Shown here: in pieces, positions 22,770-35,559 of the stretch
Position numbering within the stretch: position 1 is the first letter of the stretch
Layout of the letters: every line of letters starts with the position of its first letter
Assembly: GCA_016785225.1 (NCBI GenBank)
Contig: JAFBJZ010000364.1
Span: 1 to 64,000 of the forward strand
Direction of reading: 5' to 3'
Source: Psettodes erumei
Taxonomy: Eukaryota > Chordata > Actinopteri > Pleuronectiformes > Psettodidae
Length of the DNA stretch: 64,000 bases
Notes under the pieces: model-generated
What the model was told of the DNA's origin: nothing
Databases searched by the model: none
What the model saw: the letters and a program-made list of their open reading frames with translations, nothing else
Translations under genes and position numbers: made by a program

Positions 22770-24260
22770 ACGTTCTAATACATACATACATCTACATAAT
22801 ACACAACTTTTAGAAAGCACTTGGCATGGGACAGGCAGCATATTGGGGCATTGCAGCCTCCACACCATACAGAGCTGCAGCTGATCAGAATGCTCTCTAT
22901 GGTGCTGTGGTACAACATGGTGATGGGGGTAGTGGGCTCTCGTCATCCTGCTCTGGAAGTGCACGCGCTGCTGAGCCCCCTTGACCAGTGACGCAGTATT
23001 TATAGTCCTGGTGAGGTGAGGTGTCTGAGCTATGCACCCCCAGGAACTTGGTGCTACTGACCACCTGCACAGCCATGTTGTTGATGAGAAGTGAAGCATG
23101 GCTGGGCTGGTTCTTTCTGAAGTCAACAATAATCTCTTTGGTTTTGTCCACATTCAGGATCAGGCTGTTGACTTTGCACCAGCCCACCAACTGCACCACT
23201 TCCTCTCTGTAGGCCAAGTAGTCATCCCTGATGAGGTTCACCACTGTTGTGTCATCCGCGAACTCCACAAAGTGTTTGGTGGCAGCTCTGGGGATGCAGT
23301 CATGTGTCAACAGGGTGAACAGTAAATTGGCTCAGGACACAGCCCTGAGGGGAGCCCGTGTTGAGGGTGATCTTCTTCTTACATACCCGCACTGGCTGTG
23401 GTCTTGTCAATAAGGAAGTTGAGCAGACAGTTACACAGGGGGGTTGCTGAAGCCCAGGGGTCCGAGTTTGCCTACCAGATGCTGTGGGATGATGGTGTGA
23501 AAAGCTCAACTGAAGTCCAGGAACAGCATCCGCACATGAGTATTCCTCTGCTCCAGGTGATCAAGGCTCAGGTGGAGAACAGAGAAGATGGCGTCCTCAG
23601 TGGATCAATTTGGTCAGTAGGCAAACAGTCAGGGGTCAAATGTGGGAGGTGGGAGTCTGGAGGTGATGTGCTCCTTTACCAGCCTCTCAAAGCACTTCAT
23701 TATGATGGCAGTGAGTGTGACAGGTCAGTAATCATTCAGAGAGGTGATCTGAAGTTTTCTAGGCAGTGGTATGATGGTGGTGTTCTTGAAACATGATGGG
23801 ACTATGGCTTGATCCAGAGAGATGTTAAAAATGTCAGCCAGAACCCAAGGTAGCTGATCTGCACAGTCCCTGAGCACCCACCCAGTAATCAGGACCTGGA
23901 GCCTGCAGTGTGTTGAGTCTCCTCAGACTCTCTCATCTCTGTACATCAGCTGTTCAGACAGAGAGCCCTTTCATTCTGCTGGGAAACAGCTTTCTCTGCA
24001 GGGGTACTGTTCACTGCATCAAACCTCCCAAAGAAGTTGTTCAGAGGAGCTATCCTGTAATTTGTGATGTCTCATATGCCTTTTCACATGTTCCTGGTTT
24101 TGCTGGTATCATGGAAAAAGTCCTGGATTTTTGACCATGAGCACGCTTTTGGTCTGGTTATTGTAGGTGGCAGCTTCCCTGAACATGTCCCAGTCAGTGC
24201 ACTTAAAACAGTCTTGAAGTGCCTCCATAGCCCACTCAGACCACACCCTCACCTGCCTCA
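22770..24260 (-). mobile_element. L2-type LINE fragment (tandem copy 1)
   Basis: Read on the minus strand: a pre-RT linker (EALQDCFKCTDWDMFREA, about 24220), the RT start in broken frames (23900-23500), NTGSPQGCVLS (about 23345), FADDTTVVNLI (about 23255), KTKEIIVDFRKNQP (about 23140) and FLGVHSSD (about 23040). These are successive blocks of the L2/CR1-type reverse transcriptase. Many frameshifts are present. The element inserted downstream of, or into, the C2H2 gene in the opposite orientation. Confidence 0.8.
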
Positions 24261-24265
24261 CTGTC

Positions 24266-24271
<6 letters not shown>

Positions 24272-24304
<33 letters not shown>
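24272..24304 (+). repeat. (GT)n microsatellite
   Basis: Sixteen or so GT units lie exactly at the junction between two L2-type fragments. Confidence 0.95.
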
Positions 24305-24306
<2 letters not shown>

Positions 24307-24740
24307 AGGGGTGGTCAACTTTGCAACTCCGGAAGTCCATGACCACCTCCTTGGTTTTACTGGTGACAAGGGTTAGATTATTTCTGTCACTTCATTCTGT
24401 CAGCCGCTGGACCTCATCTCTGTAGACTGTGTTGTCATCCTTGTCCCTTGTCATCCTGTCCCCCACCAGTGGGGCGTCATCGGCAAATTTTATGATGGTG
24501 TTGCAGGGGTTTGTGGGAGTGCAGTCATAGGTACAGATGGTGTACAGGAGAGGGCTCAGCACACAGCCCTGTGGAGAGCCAGTGCTGAGTGTCAGGTGGA
24601 TGATCTCCTGTTATAACAGTCTTGACACTCTGTGAGAGGTCAGTGAGGAAGTTTTTGAACCAGACGCACATGGTGGGGGGGTCCAAGTCAGCCAGCTTGG
24701 CTGTGAGGATATCCAGGATATCTAAAACAGCTCGCTAAAT
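24305..24740 (-). mobile_element. L2-type LINE fragment (tandem copy 2)
   Basis: The minus strand reads from about 24740 downwards: FLTDLSQSVKTVIT, SPLLYTICTYDC, KFADDAPLVGDRM and SKTKEVVMDFRS. This is the RT core to post-core segment of an L2-type LINE. It lies upstream of a second element whose pre-RT linker starts just past the GT tract, so two copies stand head to tail. Confidence 0.75.
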
Positions 24741-25199
24741 GGAGCTTTTTAACATTTTTTCCACTGCCAATCACATTAATTCATAGAAGGTATTGGGTCA
24801 CAGTGTACATTGTTCACAGTACTTAACTACGTGTCCTGAAGGCGAATTCTCGAAGATGGTCGGTCCTCAGCCTGAGTTATGTTTGTTATACTGTCACTCA
24901 CGATTCCATGTCCCTCACTGCTGATACTGCGCCCCCATGCTACATTAGTGCCAAAAGTCTGAAAGTGAAAATATGCAATCTGTAAGTGAAACTACTTCCA
25001 AAAGCAAAAAATTAGATTTGTAGCTGTAAAAAATAAAATCTGCAACTGATAAAATTAGACCTCAAATATCAAAATATACCACATATCAAAGTGAAAAATG
25101 AAAATAAAGAATTTATTCAAAAGGAGATTTCATAATTGATCAAACCTTGTATTTTCATTTTCAAATTTTCTTTTTTCAGTTATGTACAAAAATGTTACC
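24741..25199. other. Unassigned spacer
   Basis: AT-rich, with no motif recognised. Confidence 0.4.
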
Positions 25200-25490
25200 C
25201 TGATTTAGCTCCATAACTTAGTTCCATAGTTAGATTCAGCTGAGTATCATCAGTATAGCACTGGAAATTTGCTTGGTGCTTCCTGATAATATTACCTGGA
25301 GATGTATTGGGTGAAAAGTATCAGCCTTAGGACAGAACCCTGTGGAACTCCATGACTAATCTTTGAGTAACAGTGTCAGCATTGTTTGGTTGATCTGTTC
25401 CTTTATCATCACCACTGTGATATGAGTATGTCTGTGATGGTCAGGGGCAGTCTTCCCATCATTTCAAGCAAAGCATGATGGTCAAGCAGC
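25200..25490 (-). mobile_element. LINE fragment (same family as 37.7-38.7 kb)
   Basis: Shares strings such as GGTGCTTCCTGATAATATTA and TGTGGAACTCCATGACTAA with the larger copy at 37660-38735. There they encode the reverse-transcriptase core on the minus strand. No open frame remains. Confidence 0.65.
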
Positions 25491-25919
25491 GATGAAAATC
25501 TTAAATCTCAGGTTCCCTCCAACAATGCTCAAAGGTGAAGTTGAAGGTGAAGATGAAGTAAAAATAGGAATCTATGACCTTTATCTAAGATAAAATAGTT
25601 GAATAAGTTAAAATATAGTAATAAAGTAGTGAGGTAAGGAATATATGGCAGTAGATGTTCAGTTATAATAACCTATAGAAGACAGGTTGTACACTTGTGT
25701 ATATGCATAAGTAGAACAGGTAAGGCAGTATCAGCTGGGCTCTTGCTTGGTTAGAACAAAACTTATTGCCACCATTTCCTATTCTCCTTCTCATCACAAG
25801 AAAATTGTGAGAATGACAATTGCAGATTCGTTTTGGAATCAGATCTATTTAAACAGTACACAACATGCCACAGGACACAGCACTGTGGCATGTTGAAAAG
25901 AAAGGGTGGACAAACACTG

Positions 25920-26170
25920 CTACGCCAGAACTTAACAAGCGGATTGGTACATAGTTGGCAAGCACATCTGGATCAAAAGTAGGCTTTTTAAGGAGAGATT
26001 TACTGTAACTTCACGTGACTGCAGCATGTCCCTTGTGCCAAGAAAGAGGAACATTGGAAGAACATCCTCAGCAGTTGGGGGGTGGGGGGGCATGACCGCT
26101 GGTGCCATGACAAAGTGCTGAAGGTTGATGCTAAATACAGAAAAAAAGTCACTGTGCAAGGCTTATAACC
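25920..26170 (-). mobile_element. LINE fragment (same family, further 5')
   Basis: The stretch around GGATCAAAAGTAGGCTTTTT and AAGGAGAGATTTACTG parallels 38640-38710 of the larger copy. Together with 25200-25490 it keeps the order of that copy, so one element was broken up by other sequence. Confidence 0.55.
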
Positions 26171-28740
26171 TCCTGGGGTGCTTAAAGACAAGCCATTAGC
26201 AGAGCTTCACAGGAGGCGAAAGCTTCAAGATAGCTGTGGATCAGGAGTGACAGAACATGGCATAGGATCCAGAAATCCAGAAATTGCTGCTCAGGTTTCC
26301 CGGGAGAGGGGCTCTGACAGACCTAAAATGCCCAAGGACCCTTTTTACTTTCACTGATGAAATGTATGAACCGGTGACTTGAACAGGAGGAACAAAAAGG
26401 GAGGGAGTGTTGCTCTATATGTGGCTAAAAGAATTTTGAATTCCCTGATCTACAGTGAGGTCCTCAAACTTTTGGACCCCACTGTATGTGCATTTCAAAT
26501 TTAGAGGGCAAAAACTGGACAAGAGTTGCTTTAAAACCATGTTAGTGGGCAGTGGGTTTGACTCTAATTACCATACCATGTCTCTGTGATGTGTCGCTAC
26601 TAAGATCTACTCTATTTCTTTGTGTTTAGGTCAGTCTTTGTGTTAAACAGAACAGGGACATAATTCTATTCCTATTCTAGGTACAGTAACCAATATTATT
26701 TTACTTTTTTTATATATATAAATGATACAGGGTGTCGATGATACTGAAATTTGTTTTAATTATACAGTTAAAAAATGAGAGAGCCAAAAAAGAGAGTGAA
26801 AAAGGGGGAGAGTAACAAAGATTATCTCTGGGGATCCCTAGTGTACGTGTGTTTGTGTGTGGGGGGCTGTTGATGTGCTTATTTTGAATCCCTCAAACAG
26901 AGAAGACACAATAGCATAGCTGCAAAGGGAAAAGGGAGAGAGTTTGTTATGGACACAATAACACATACATATGCAGACGTACACACACAAACACACACAC
27001 ACAGACACACAGACACACATACAAATACACCGAGTGAGTCAGTGAGCTAAAACTGTCACAGTGAGGGAGGTTTCCAGTGGATGCCAAGTTGTGTCCCTGT
27101 GGATTAGAAAAATGCTGGTGGCATTTGATGTGTGCACACAGCTAAAAACAGCTAAAGGCTCAAACTATAATCCATGACAGGACACAGAAACCCCCAGCTG
27201 CTATCTCTCTCACCCTTCAGTCTGCTTTCTGATTAGTCTGGAGCTTTTGCTATCTTCTTCTGTTCACATTACTAATATAAATAGTATATACACTGCCCTG
27301 TATGTACATGCAAAACATATTTCAACATGTAAACAGCATCTCAAAACACTGCCTCAAGTTGACCATGGTTTCAAATCAAATCAGCCTTGACATAGTTTCT
27401 TGAAAAACTCAACATAATAAGCTTTGTGCTGTTGTATTGGATTATATTTGATTGGATGATGTGAGTGGATACATCAACCAAAAGATATAATAGAGATATG
27501 AGTATAGAGAGATAACTGAAAACTTGCCACTTGGATAAAGGGAGGGAAATATTATTGTCACACTGTACCGTTTAAACACCGCTCGTATGAGATGTACTAG
27601 AGATGTACTAGTATTGCTGGAAAATATGTTAAACCCAGTGTCTCTTTGTGAAAATAGAAATTAACTTATCTATGGCAGACAAAAGGCATCAGGAAGACAG
27701 GTCAGGCTTTCTCAGGATTTATTATAAAAGGCAGGGTCTTTGAAAAGCAAAAGGAATATAACAAAAAATCTCTCACATCAAGGAAAAACTGTAAACTTAA
27801 AGTCTCTCAACATACAGAACTGGAAAAAAAAGACGAGGCACAGGGTTTCCAGCTGGTGAACAAAAGGTCACGCTGAGAAGCAAAGACTCAAAAACAAATT
27901 CCATAGGAAAAAAGGACTTTAAAAAAAAAAAAAAAAGCAGAGGACACTCAGAGTTCTGTTGATTAGTTGGCCAAGGGGTCAATTGGTGGTGGATGTGGGA
28001 TGTTGAGCTCCGTATGTCACTCCAAAAGCAAGTGAAATGTTCTAATGGTGTGCAGGACAGGTGAGTGGTGGAGTGTAGGACCTAGGTCAGAGGAAACAGA
28101 GCAGGCACTGTGGGTTCCCACAGGTGGGCAGGCACCAGGTAAATTGCAATTCAGAGCAGGAACAGGTGTGGAGATGTACAGGGATCTGAGAGGCAGACAA
28201 AAGGACATTAACAAGCAAAACCAAGACACAACCTCAAAGAAATAAAGCTAAAAAGATTGCTGAGAAACCACAGGATACAAACTGGCAATTACTGAAAGTC
28301 AGGACTGCACCATGCCCATACCTGCTGGAGGGAGAGAGACATGGAGAGCAAGAGAGACAGATAGACCCACACATTGAATGACACCCATCCATTCACTGAT
28401 CTTTCTCCAGTCACAAATCTTGTCATGGTTGCAGCATCTGAGCAGCCCACCAAATGTCCTTCCATATCCCCAGTTTCTCCCGGGGGTTTCCCCATGTTTA
28501 TTACGAGATGTGATCTCTGTAGCATTGTTCAGATCTTTCCGAGGATCTCCTCCTAGTCAATTAGCTTCAGAAGGGGACATTTTCAATAGTTGGTCTTACT
28601 TCTTCAGTGCAAAGGGGCAGTGTCTTCATACTTTTTTCCTCCTGAATCACTGAGAATCTCACACTCTCACATACAGTACTGTAATTATTCACCCAGCAAA
28701 GAAACTTCTACTCTGCACTTGCAGTCTCATTGTTGAGACT
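26171..28740. other. Unassigned region with small CA tract
   Basis: It contains a degenerate CA-rich stretch (26970-27030), a poly-A run near 27920 and no recognised gene. Part of 27640-28290 has an A-rich, lowly structured look that could be an old LTR-element relic, but no ends were found. Confidence 0.4.
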
Positions 28741-28745
28741 GCAAT

Positions 28746-28780
28746 GACCCTAAACTGACCCTAAACTGAACCCTAAAATG
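28746..28780 (+). repeat. CCCTAA-containing short tandem repeat
   Basis: Three to four imperfect copies of ACCCTAAACTG occur in a row. Each contains the telomeric hexamer CCCTAA, but the 11-12 bp period shows it is not a telomere array. Confidence 0.6.
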
Positions 28781-29124
28781 AACATGGTCAGGTTGAGATT
28801 AAGATTGACCCATGAAAGTGATGGACCAGGAACTACCGCGTCCTCCCACCCGGTAACTTTATAGCAGGGGAATGAAGTTAGTCAATTGCTATCAAGATAG
28901 AAGACGCAACTAAAGAAAAAACATGCCAAGCCTCACCAGGGGGTGGAGGCATGGCCAGGGCTCAAGTTGAACTTTGATACTGGCCCCTCACTGGTCAGAG
29001 ACCCTTCGCCCCCCGGTCACATGACCGCAGCTTCACCTAGGAGATATAAGCCGGTCGACCCTACTCCTCCTTGCTGTCCAGTGTTCCAAGCTGTACTCAA
29101 CGCATCACCTCATTCTTACTCCAC

Positions 29125-31333
29125 TTGATCACCAAAGGACAATAACATCGGGGAGAGCAAGGGGGGAGGTGTCTGCTTCATGGTCAACAACCAGTGATGC
29201 TCAGATGTGGAGATTATTTCATCTGACTGTTCTCCTAACATGGAGCACCTCATGATCGGATGCCGGGCCTATTATCTGCCGAGGGAGTTTACATTGGTTG
29301 TGCTAACAGCGGTGTACATTCCACCACACGCTGACACGAACCAAGCCGTGGATGAGCTGTATGGAGTTATTGACAGGACAGAGACCTCGCGGCCCAAGGC
29401 TGCTTTTATTGTGGCTGGGGACTTTAACAAAGCCAACATGAGGAAAGTCCTGCTGAGATACCACCAACACATCAGGTGCCCTACGCGAGGAGGCAACATG
29501 CTGGACCATGTTTACTCTCCCTTCTGTGATGGATATAGGGACCTCCCCCGACCTCCTTTCGCCAAATCAGATCACGCTTCCATCCTGCTTGTGCCTTCCT
29601 ATAGGCAGAAACTCAAGCGGGACAGACCGATGACGCGGACCATTCAGTGCTGGTCCGCCCAATCAGACTCGGCTCTACGGCACTGCTTCAGCACAACAGA
29701 GTGGTGTGTTTCAGGATAAAAACATAAACACGCACACAGACGTGGTCATTTGCTACATCGGCAAATGCATCGATGACGTCCCATGGATTACTGTAGGACA
29801 TTCCCAAATCAGAAGCCCTGGGTTAATGGAGAAGAGTGTCAAACTTAAAGCACGGACTGACGCCTACAACTCAGGTGATTTGGAGCAGTACAGGAACTCC
29901 AGGTACGTGCTCCGGAGAGCTATTAGTAGTGCAAAGAGGCAGTACAGGGACAGAGTGGAGTCCAACTTCCAGGGCTCCAACTCTAGAAGCATGTGGTCTG
30001 GACTAACGGACACTCACAGACTGTAAAAGGACAATGAGCGATGCTGAGGAGATGTCTGCGTCTCTCCCAGATGATCTGAACATTTTCTTTGCACAGTTTG
30101 AGAGCCACTCCCTGGCTGAGGAGGTGCAGAAGGCCCAGGGCCCCTGCCCACTGATTCTAACTCAGGCAGATGTGTGCAGATCTTTGAAAAGGATCAATCC
30201 ACACAAGGCTCCTGGACCTGATGGCATCCCTGGTCGAACTCTCAGGGTGTGTGCAGATCAGCTGGCAGATGTGCTTACAGACATTTTCAACATGTCTCTG
30301 CTCCAGTCTGTGGTCCCCACGTGCTTCAAGAAGTCCACCATCGTCCCTGTTCCAAAGAAGTCCAACATCTTCTGCCTGAATGACTACCACCCAGTGGCAC
30401 TCACCCCCATCATCATGAAGTGCTTTGAGCGGCTAGTCAAATCATTCATCATATCCTCTCTTCCTGACTCACTGGACCCCCTGCAGTTTGCCTACAGGGC
30501 AAACAGATCCACAGAGGATGGAAGAGGTGGACCAGAGGAACACATATGTGGGAATGCTGTTCATTGACTACAGTTCAGCATTCAACACCATTGTGCCCTC
30601 CAAGCTCGTCGTGAAGCTCAGGGTCCTTGGACTCAACACTTTTGATGGGCAGACCCCAGGTAGTGCGAATAGACACCACCACATCCTCCACCCTGACTCT
30701 CAACACCGGCACCCCCCAGGGTTGCATGCTGAGCCTGCTGTACTCCCTGTTCATGCATGACTGCAGCCATGCACAGCTCCAACACCATCGTCAATTTTTC
30801 CGACACCAACACGACCGTCATCGGCCTGATCACCGACGGCGATGAGACGGCGTACAGAGAGGAGGTCAGAGCCCTGATATCTTGGTGTCAGGACAACAAC
30901 CTCCACCTCAACATCAGAAAAACTAAGGATCTGATTGTGGATTACAGGAAGCTCTTCTTCCTCCACAGACTGCGGAGGCTCAACATGGACACCAGGATAC
31001 TCTGCAGCTTCTACAGGTGCACCATCGAGAGTATCCTGACCAGCTGCATCATCGCCTGGTACGGCAGTTGCTCCGTTGCTCAACCGCAAAACTTTACAGA
31101 GGGTGGTGAAAACTGCGCAGCACATTACCAGGATGGAGCTGCCATCCATGGAAGACCTCTACACCCAGCGGTGTAGGAAGAAGGCCAATCGGATCACTCA
31201 AGACCCCGACCACCCCAGCAACAAACTGTTCCAGCTGCTGCTGTCTGGCAGATGGTACCGCAGCATCTGGTCTCACACCACCAGACTCAGGGACAGTTTC
31301 ATTCCACAGGCCATAAGACTATTAAACTCCTGA
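29125..31333 (+). pseudogene. L2-type ORF2: endonuclease and reverse transcriptase
   Basis: APE-like endonuclease: TAVYIPPHAD, AAFIVAGDFNKANM, GNMLDHVYS and KSDHASILL (29310-29590). Linker: CIDDVPWITVG (about 29770). Reverse transcriptase: NPHKAPGPDGIPG (30205), FIDYSSAFNTI (about 30560), NTGTPQGCMLS (about 30700), then NFSDTNTTVIG (about 30790), KTKDLIVDYRK (30915), FYRCTIESILTSC (31010) and the C-terminal RCRKKANRI...RLRDSFIPQAI. The catalytic FADD box reads FSDT, so the enzyme would be dead even if the frame were mended. A block between DYRK and LFFLHRLRR (the FLGV segment) is deleted. The enzyme would copy the element's RNA at the target site. Confidence 0.85.
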
Positions 31334-31620
31334 GCTGTCATTTTTGTCACTTTATTATTTATTACATTTTATATACGCTTTAAACTCCATCTGCACTATA
31401 AAAGACAATCTACTACTTAACGTTTATTTGTCTACTATTTATGTTTGTTTTTTTGTTTATTTGCACTACTTGCGTTTATTTTGCATTTTACTTTCTTTCC
31501 TTTTAATCTTCGTTCTCTATATTGCAATGCCGAAGGAGCCTGAGACCCAAGAATTTCATTGCCAATGACTACTCCTGTAATTGTTGTGCACATGACAATA
31601 AAGAACCTTGACCTTGAAAG
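29125..31620 (+). mobile_element. L2-type LINE, 5'-truncated
   Basis: The element starts inside the endonuclease (KGGGVCFMVNN region) and runs to a 3' end made of AATAAAG and a short CCTTGA-type tandem (about 31598-31618), the usual end of fish L2-like LINEs. The stop codon of the ORF is at 31331-31333, followed by about 285 bp of untranslated tail. Several frameshifts break the ORF. It is the longest LINE copy in the window. Confidence 0.85.
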
Positions 31621-32260
31621 GAAGCACAGAGTGATATGTCTTCTCATTTTACCTCCTTTTCTTAAGATCTTTTTTCTCCGCCACTTTTTCCCCAGTTCTC
31701 TTGGCATCTTTCCCTTTCTTTTGGGCCACAAGTCATTAACTCGCAGGATGAGTCCAGGCTTCCTCCTGTTTATTTTGTGCCGCAGACTTTTTTTCCCTTT
31801 ATTTATTTATTTTTGAGTACTCTGGAATCCGAATTTTACGGAGACAGCAACGCAGCCACTGATCTCCCACCAACCTGCAGAAGGATGAAAGGATTTCATC
31901 AGAGTGACGACAACGATCGCCACCTCCTCCCCTCGAGTCCACTCAGCTGATCCTGTACACTGCCTACGAGGGATCCAGCTTGCCTTGCCACAACCCTGTT
32001 GTGTATGATCGGACTACCCTGTCCCTCCGTTGCCTTGGTGATTGTGATTGTTTACTTTGTTAGCTTCTGGAACGTGTCTGGGTCGGCTGAAGCATTTGGC
32101 TGTAGCGCCACAGAGATCATGGGTGTAATCTTGCTAAATAAAGGACTGGCCACTAGCTTTAACTCACTCAAGTTAAAATCTACTGCTGAGTAGTGAGAGG
32201 GAGCGAGATCACCATCTCTGAGCGTTAATTAGAGCCTCGGCTTCAGTTTATACATGTTCT
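31621..32260 (+). other. Possible LTR-derived sequence right of the L2
   Basis: It has a T-rich leader, then an AATAAA at about 32136. The left flank of the L2 (28920-29124) contains GATATAAGCC, a TATA-like box, and ends in a similar C/T-rich style. One reading is that the L2 inserted into an LTR whose promoter half lies left and whose poly-A half lies right. The border bases were not proven. Confidence 0.25.
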
Positions 32261-32289
32261 CTCTTTCCTTCTCCCCTCTCCGCTCTCTA

Positions 32290-32293
32290 CACA

Positions 32294-32330
<37 letters not shown>
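32290..32330 (+). repeat. (CA)n microsatellite
   Basis: About 19 CA units. A second CA tract lies 150 bp downstream. Confidence 0.95.
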
Positions 32331-32332
<2 letters not shown>

Positions 32333-32477
32333 TTCCTGCATGGAAACAAAGAAGGGTGGACACAGGACCAACCATGTGGAGACACTTGAACCTACAAACA
32401 CCTCCACTTTGAATCCTCGTGGGGAGCCGCCATCTTGGTGTAACCACCCATGTGGCTTCACCCCTCCCCCTTATTCT

Positions 32478-32520
<43 letters not shown>
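32478..32520 (+). repeat. (CA)n microsatellite
   Basis: About 20 CA units. The open frames over both tracts are low-complexity artefacts. Confidence 0.95.
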
Positions 32521-32522
<2 letters not shown>

Positions 32523-33130
32523 ACATCCCTGTGCATGCTTACTGTACCTTGTACCCTACCCAGTACCTCACTGTACTGTGTATCACTTACTGTAGTGGTA
32601 GTTGTTTGCTGTGGTAGTAGATAGATCTACTGTTGTTTATTTATTTCAAGCATTATAATGCCAATTGACACTGTGGATGAATAAACCAGTATTGTATTTG
32701 AAGCTACTGAATCTTGTGGTTATTGTTGGTGATACTTTGTAGGGACTGCTGGTTGGCAAAGGGTCAGTGCTTGGATTTCGCACTTTCCCTTTATGTCCTG
32801 AGATTGATAATAACTGGGTTGGCTCTCAGTCCCTGGTTTACAGGGTGGTGCTCCATTATCAATTCAATTATTAATAATCCTATTATTAATTTAATTCAGT
32901 AGATTTAGTTGATTGATAATTTGATTAATCCGATTTATCCAATAAATTGATTGATCTGATTATTTAATTAATTTTATTAATTTAATTTCATAAGCGTATG
33001 AAATAAATTCCTGAGAACCAGTCCTCACCCTACCCATGCACATCATGGTTCTTCTTCAACATGTTAAGGACATGCTGGATAGAGGAATTACATGTTGGTG
33101 TGGAGTTGTCTCTCTATGTGTAATAGACTT
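32521..33130. other. AT-rich spacer with TTAAT/ATTAA clusters
   Basis: From about 32855 to 33000 the sequence is a dense mix of TTAATT and GATTGAT strings. Nothing coding was seen. Confidence 0.4.
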
Positions 33131-33215
33131 CAGACAGACTGGTGACCTATCCAGGGTGTACCCTACCTCTCACACAGTTTACGCTGGGATTTGGTTAAGC
33201 CCCCTGTGACTGATA
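33131..33215 (+). repeat. Teleost SINE-related fragment
   Basis: Contains GACTGGTGACCTATCCAGGG, GTACCCTACCTCTC and a GCTGGGATT...AGCCCCC segment. This is a decayed version of a conserved string that is very common in fish SINE/LINE tails. No tRNA head is preserved. Confidence 0.55.
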
Positions 33216-33823
33216 AATTAAAACATTCACAATTAAACAACACATCTGCTTTTGCAATGATACTTTGGAGATTTTCTGAATCAGTTTCTTTCTTTCATGT
33301 CATCAAGGCTGAGTTCAATCTAATTAGGTCACCGAATGTCAAACATTGAGGTTTGCTTGAGCAGGCAAGCACTCAGCACTGGACTATTGTTATTGTGGTC
33401 TGTTTATTGAATAAGAGATACTCAAGTAGGCCTATTTTCGTACACACATACTGTATATCCATGTTCATAAATGTCATGTTGGCTGTGAGGTGCAACGAGA
33501 TAAAGAAGGAATGAAAATGTGGAGTTTGATTTCCCAGGGCTGATGAAACAAGCACTTTGCAGTTTTTCATGCAGCTGTTGAACTTCAATGCTCCTGCTTT
33601 TAGAGTGAGTGAGTGAGAGTGTGTGTTGCTGTTGCAGAGAATACATGCAGCCACACAACACACCTACTGTATGATGATTCTTGGGTTGAGATTTGAGAAG
33701 GAATCATGTCTTGTTGAAGCACTCATACACATTCAAGCACTCACAGTAGTGGATTGTAAGATGTCTTTTTCCCCTGCCCCACTGACAGCCTGTCAGCTGG
33801 GGTTCAGTGGTCATGGAAATTAA

Positions 33824-33854
<31 letters not shown>

Positions 33855-35259
33855 CGCTGATCAGTCTGTCTACTGATATGCGCCAATGAAAACACATCTC
33901 CTTCCAATACTGCACTCAAGAATGAACCTGGCAGTTTGTTTTTCACTGTATGCATGGATGTGTGTGTTTCAGTGTGTTCTGAGATACTGTCAGTAGTAAT
34001 CCATTGATAAATACACTGTCAAGACCAGTTTGAAGGCCACTTCAACTTCTAGTAAAATATGTAATTTGGAAAGATGTACAAAACTGAAACTGAAAAAAAC
34101 TGAAACATTCATCATTTTAGTTCTTTGATGTTATATTTTGATTTTTTTATTTAAAATGCAGATGATATAAAACTTTAAAAATGTACATTTTGTACACTTC
34201 TAAAATCATATTTTAAGATAAAAAACTAAGTGTGGAAATAAATAATTTCCAATAAAATAAGTAATCTGATAAAACTTTTAAAAATATTTTTAAAACTCCA
34301 CAGAGATAACCTGATCGATTGTCAATGACTTACTGTAAAACATTGTATATTTTTCCCCTTGAAAGTATGATTAATTTTCTTCAGAGGCTATAGAGGTGTG
34401 TAAGGTGTATATGTGTGGAAACAGCTGGGACAACGTAATGCAGCATTGAACATACAGTATTCATTACGGTGGTGATTAATGTTACATTGGTTTCCTGTGG
34501 GAACACACTGAAGTGCATAACAGGATGGTGGTTCAAGGTGGCCGTAAGATTACTTTTGAGGAATTCATAACCCCCAAATCCTGTAGGATCAGGTCTGTAA
34601 ACTACTGTTTACTAGCTGTTCTGGGTAATTCATGAAATACTGGAGTTGTTCTTTTTTACAATTGTCTCCTACATTTGGATTTTTTTCTACCTGTGTCGAG
34701 AGAACCTTCCAATAAAGACTGTGTGTGTGGTCATTTTTAATTTGAAAACTGATCAGATGTAACATGGATGTATTCGTTGAATGGAAAAATAACTTTTGGA
34801 ATTGTATCTAAAGGACAGGATGATGGCTTACATAAAGAGACTGTTGAAGTTAGCTCAGAAACATCTACATCTAGTCCCTTTCAGACTGGCTACAGTAGTA
34901 AAAGTAAACCGGAGGTTGTTCTTATTTTCTTCTATTATGATGAATAAAAGGCGATTCTGGCATTATGGAGAGGTTTCTTTCATTTGAATGTCTTTCCAGG
35001 CTCGGAGGAATTCTTCCATTTTAGTGAACATCACGTTCTTTCCAGCTTTTGTGAAATCTGTTTCAAGGCATGTGTGGTAGGACCCTCTTTCAGAGAGTAT
35101 TCTTAGTTTAAATGTCTGAAATTGATTTACTGTAAATATTATCAACATTTTAATTCAAGGTCAATTTATCCTTAAACTTACCCTCATTTTAATTCTCGTG
35201 AATTCTTACTTACTACTTAATTACTTACTTACTTTTACTATAATATAATCCAATTACGC
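33216..35259. other. Unassigned AT-rich region with TG tract
   Basis: Has a (TG)n tract at about 33826-33853 and many short A/T runs. No gene, splice structure or transposon motif was recognised. Confidence 0.4.
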
Positions 35260-35500
35260 CTGTTCAATCCAATTCTATTTGTATAGTGCCAATTCACAAT
35301 AGTCATTATCTCAAGGCACTTTATATATCTCACAGTATTAGAGACAGAAACCAAACATTCCTGGCAATGAGCAAGCACTTGGTTACAGTGGAGAGGAATA
35401 ACTTCCTTTTAACAGGCAGAAACCTCAAGCAGAACCGGACTCAGAGCTGAGTGACCATCTGCCTCGACGAGTTGGGTTGAAAGAGAGAGATGGGAGAAAG
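35260..35500 (+). repeat. Widespread teleost interspersed repeat
   Basis: Contains AAGGCACTTTATATATC, GGAATAACTTCCTTTTAACA and CAGAAACCTCAAGCAGAACC. I know these strings, in this order, from a very common noncoding repeat of fish genomes. No ends or target duplication can be given. Confidence 0.6.
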
Positions 35501-35559
35501 ACACTATAAAGAAGCTATAATTTTTTATCAAAAAGGAAAGTTTTAAGCCCTCCATCTTG

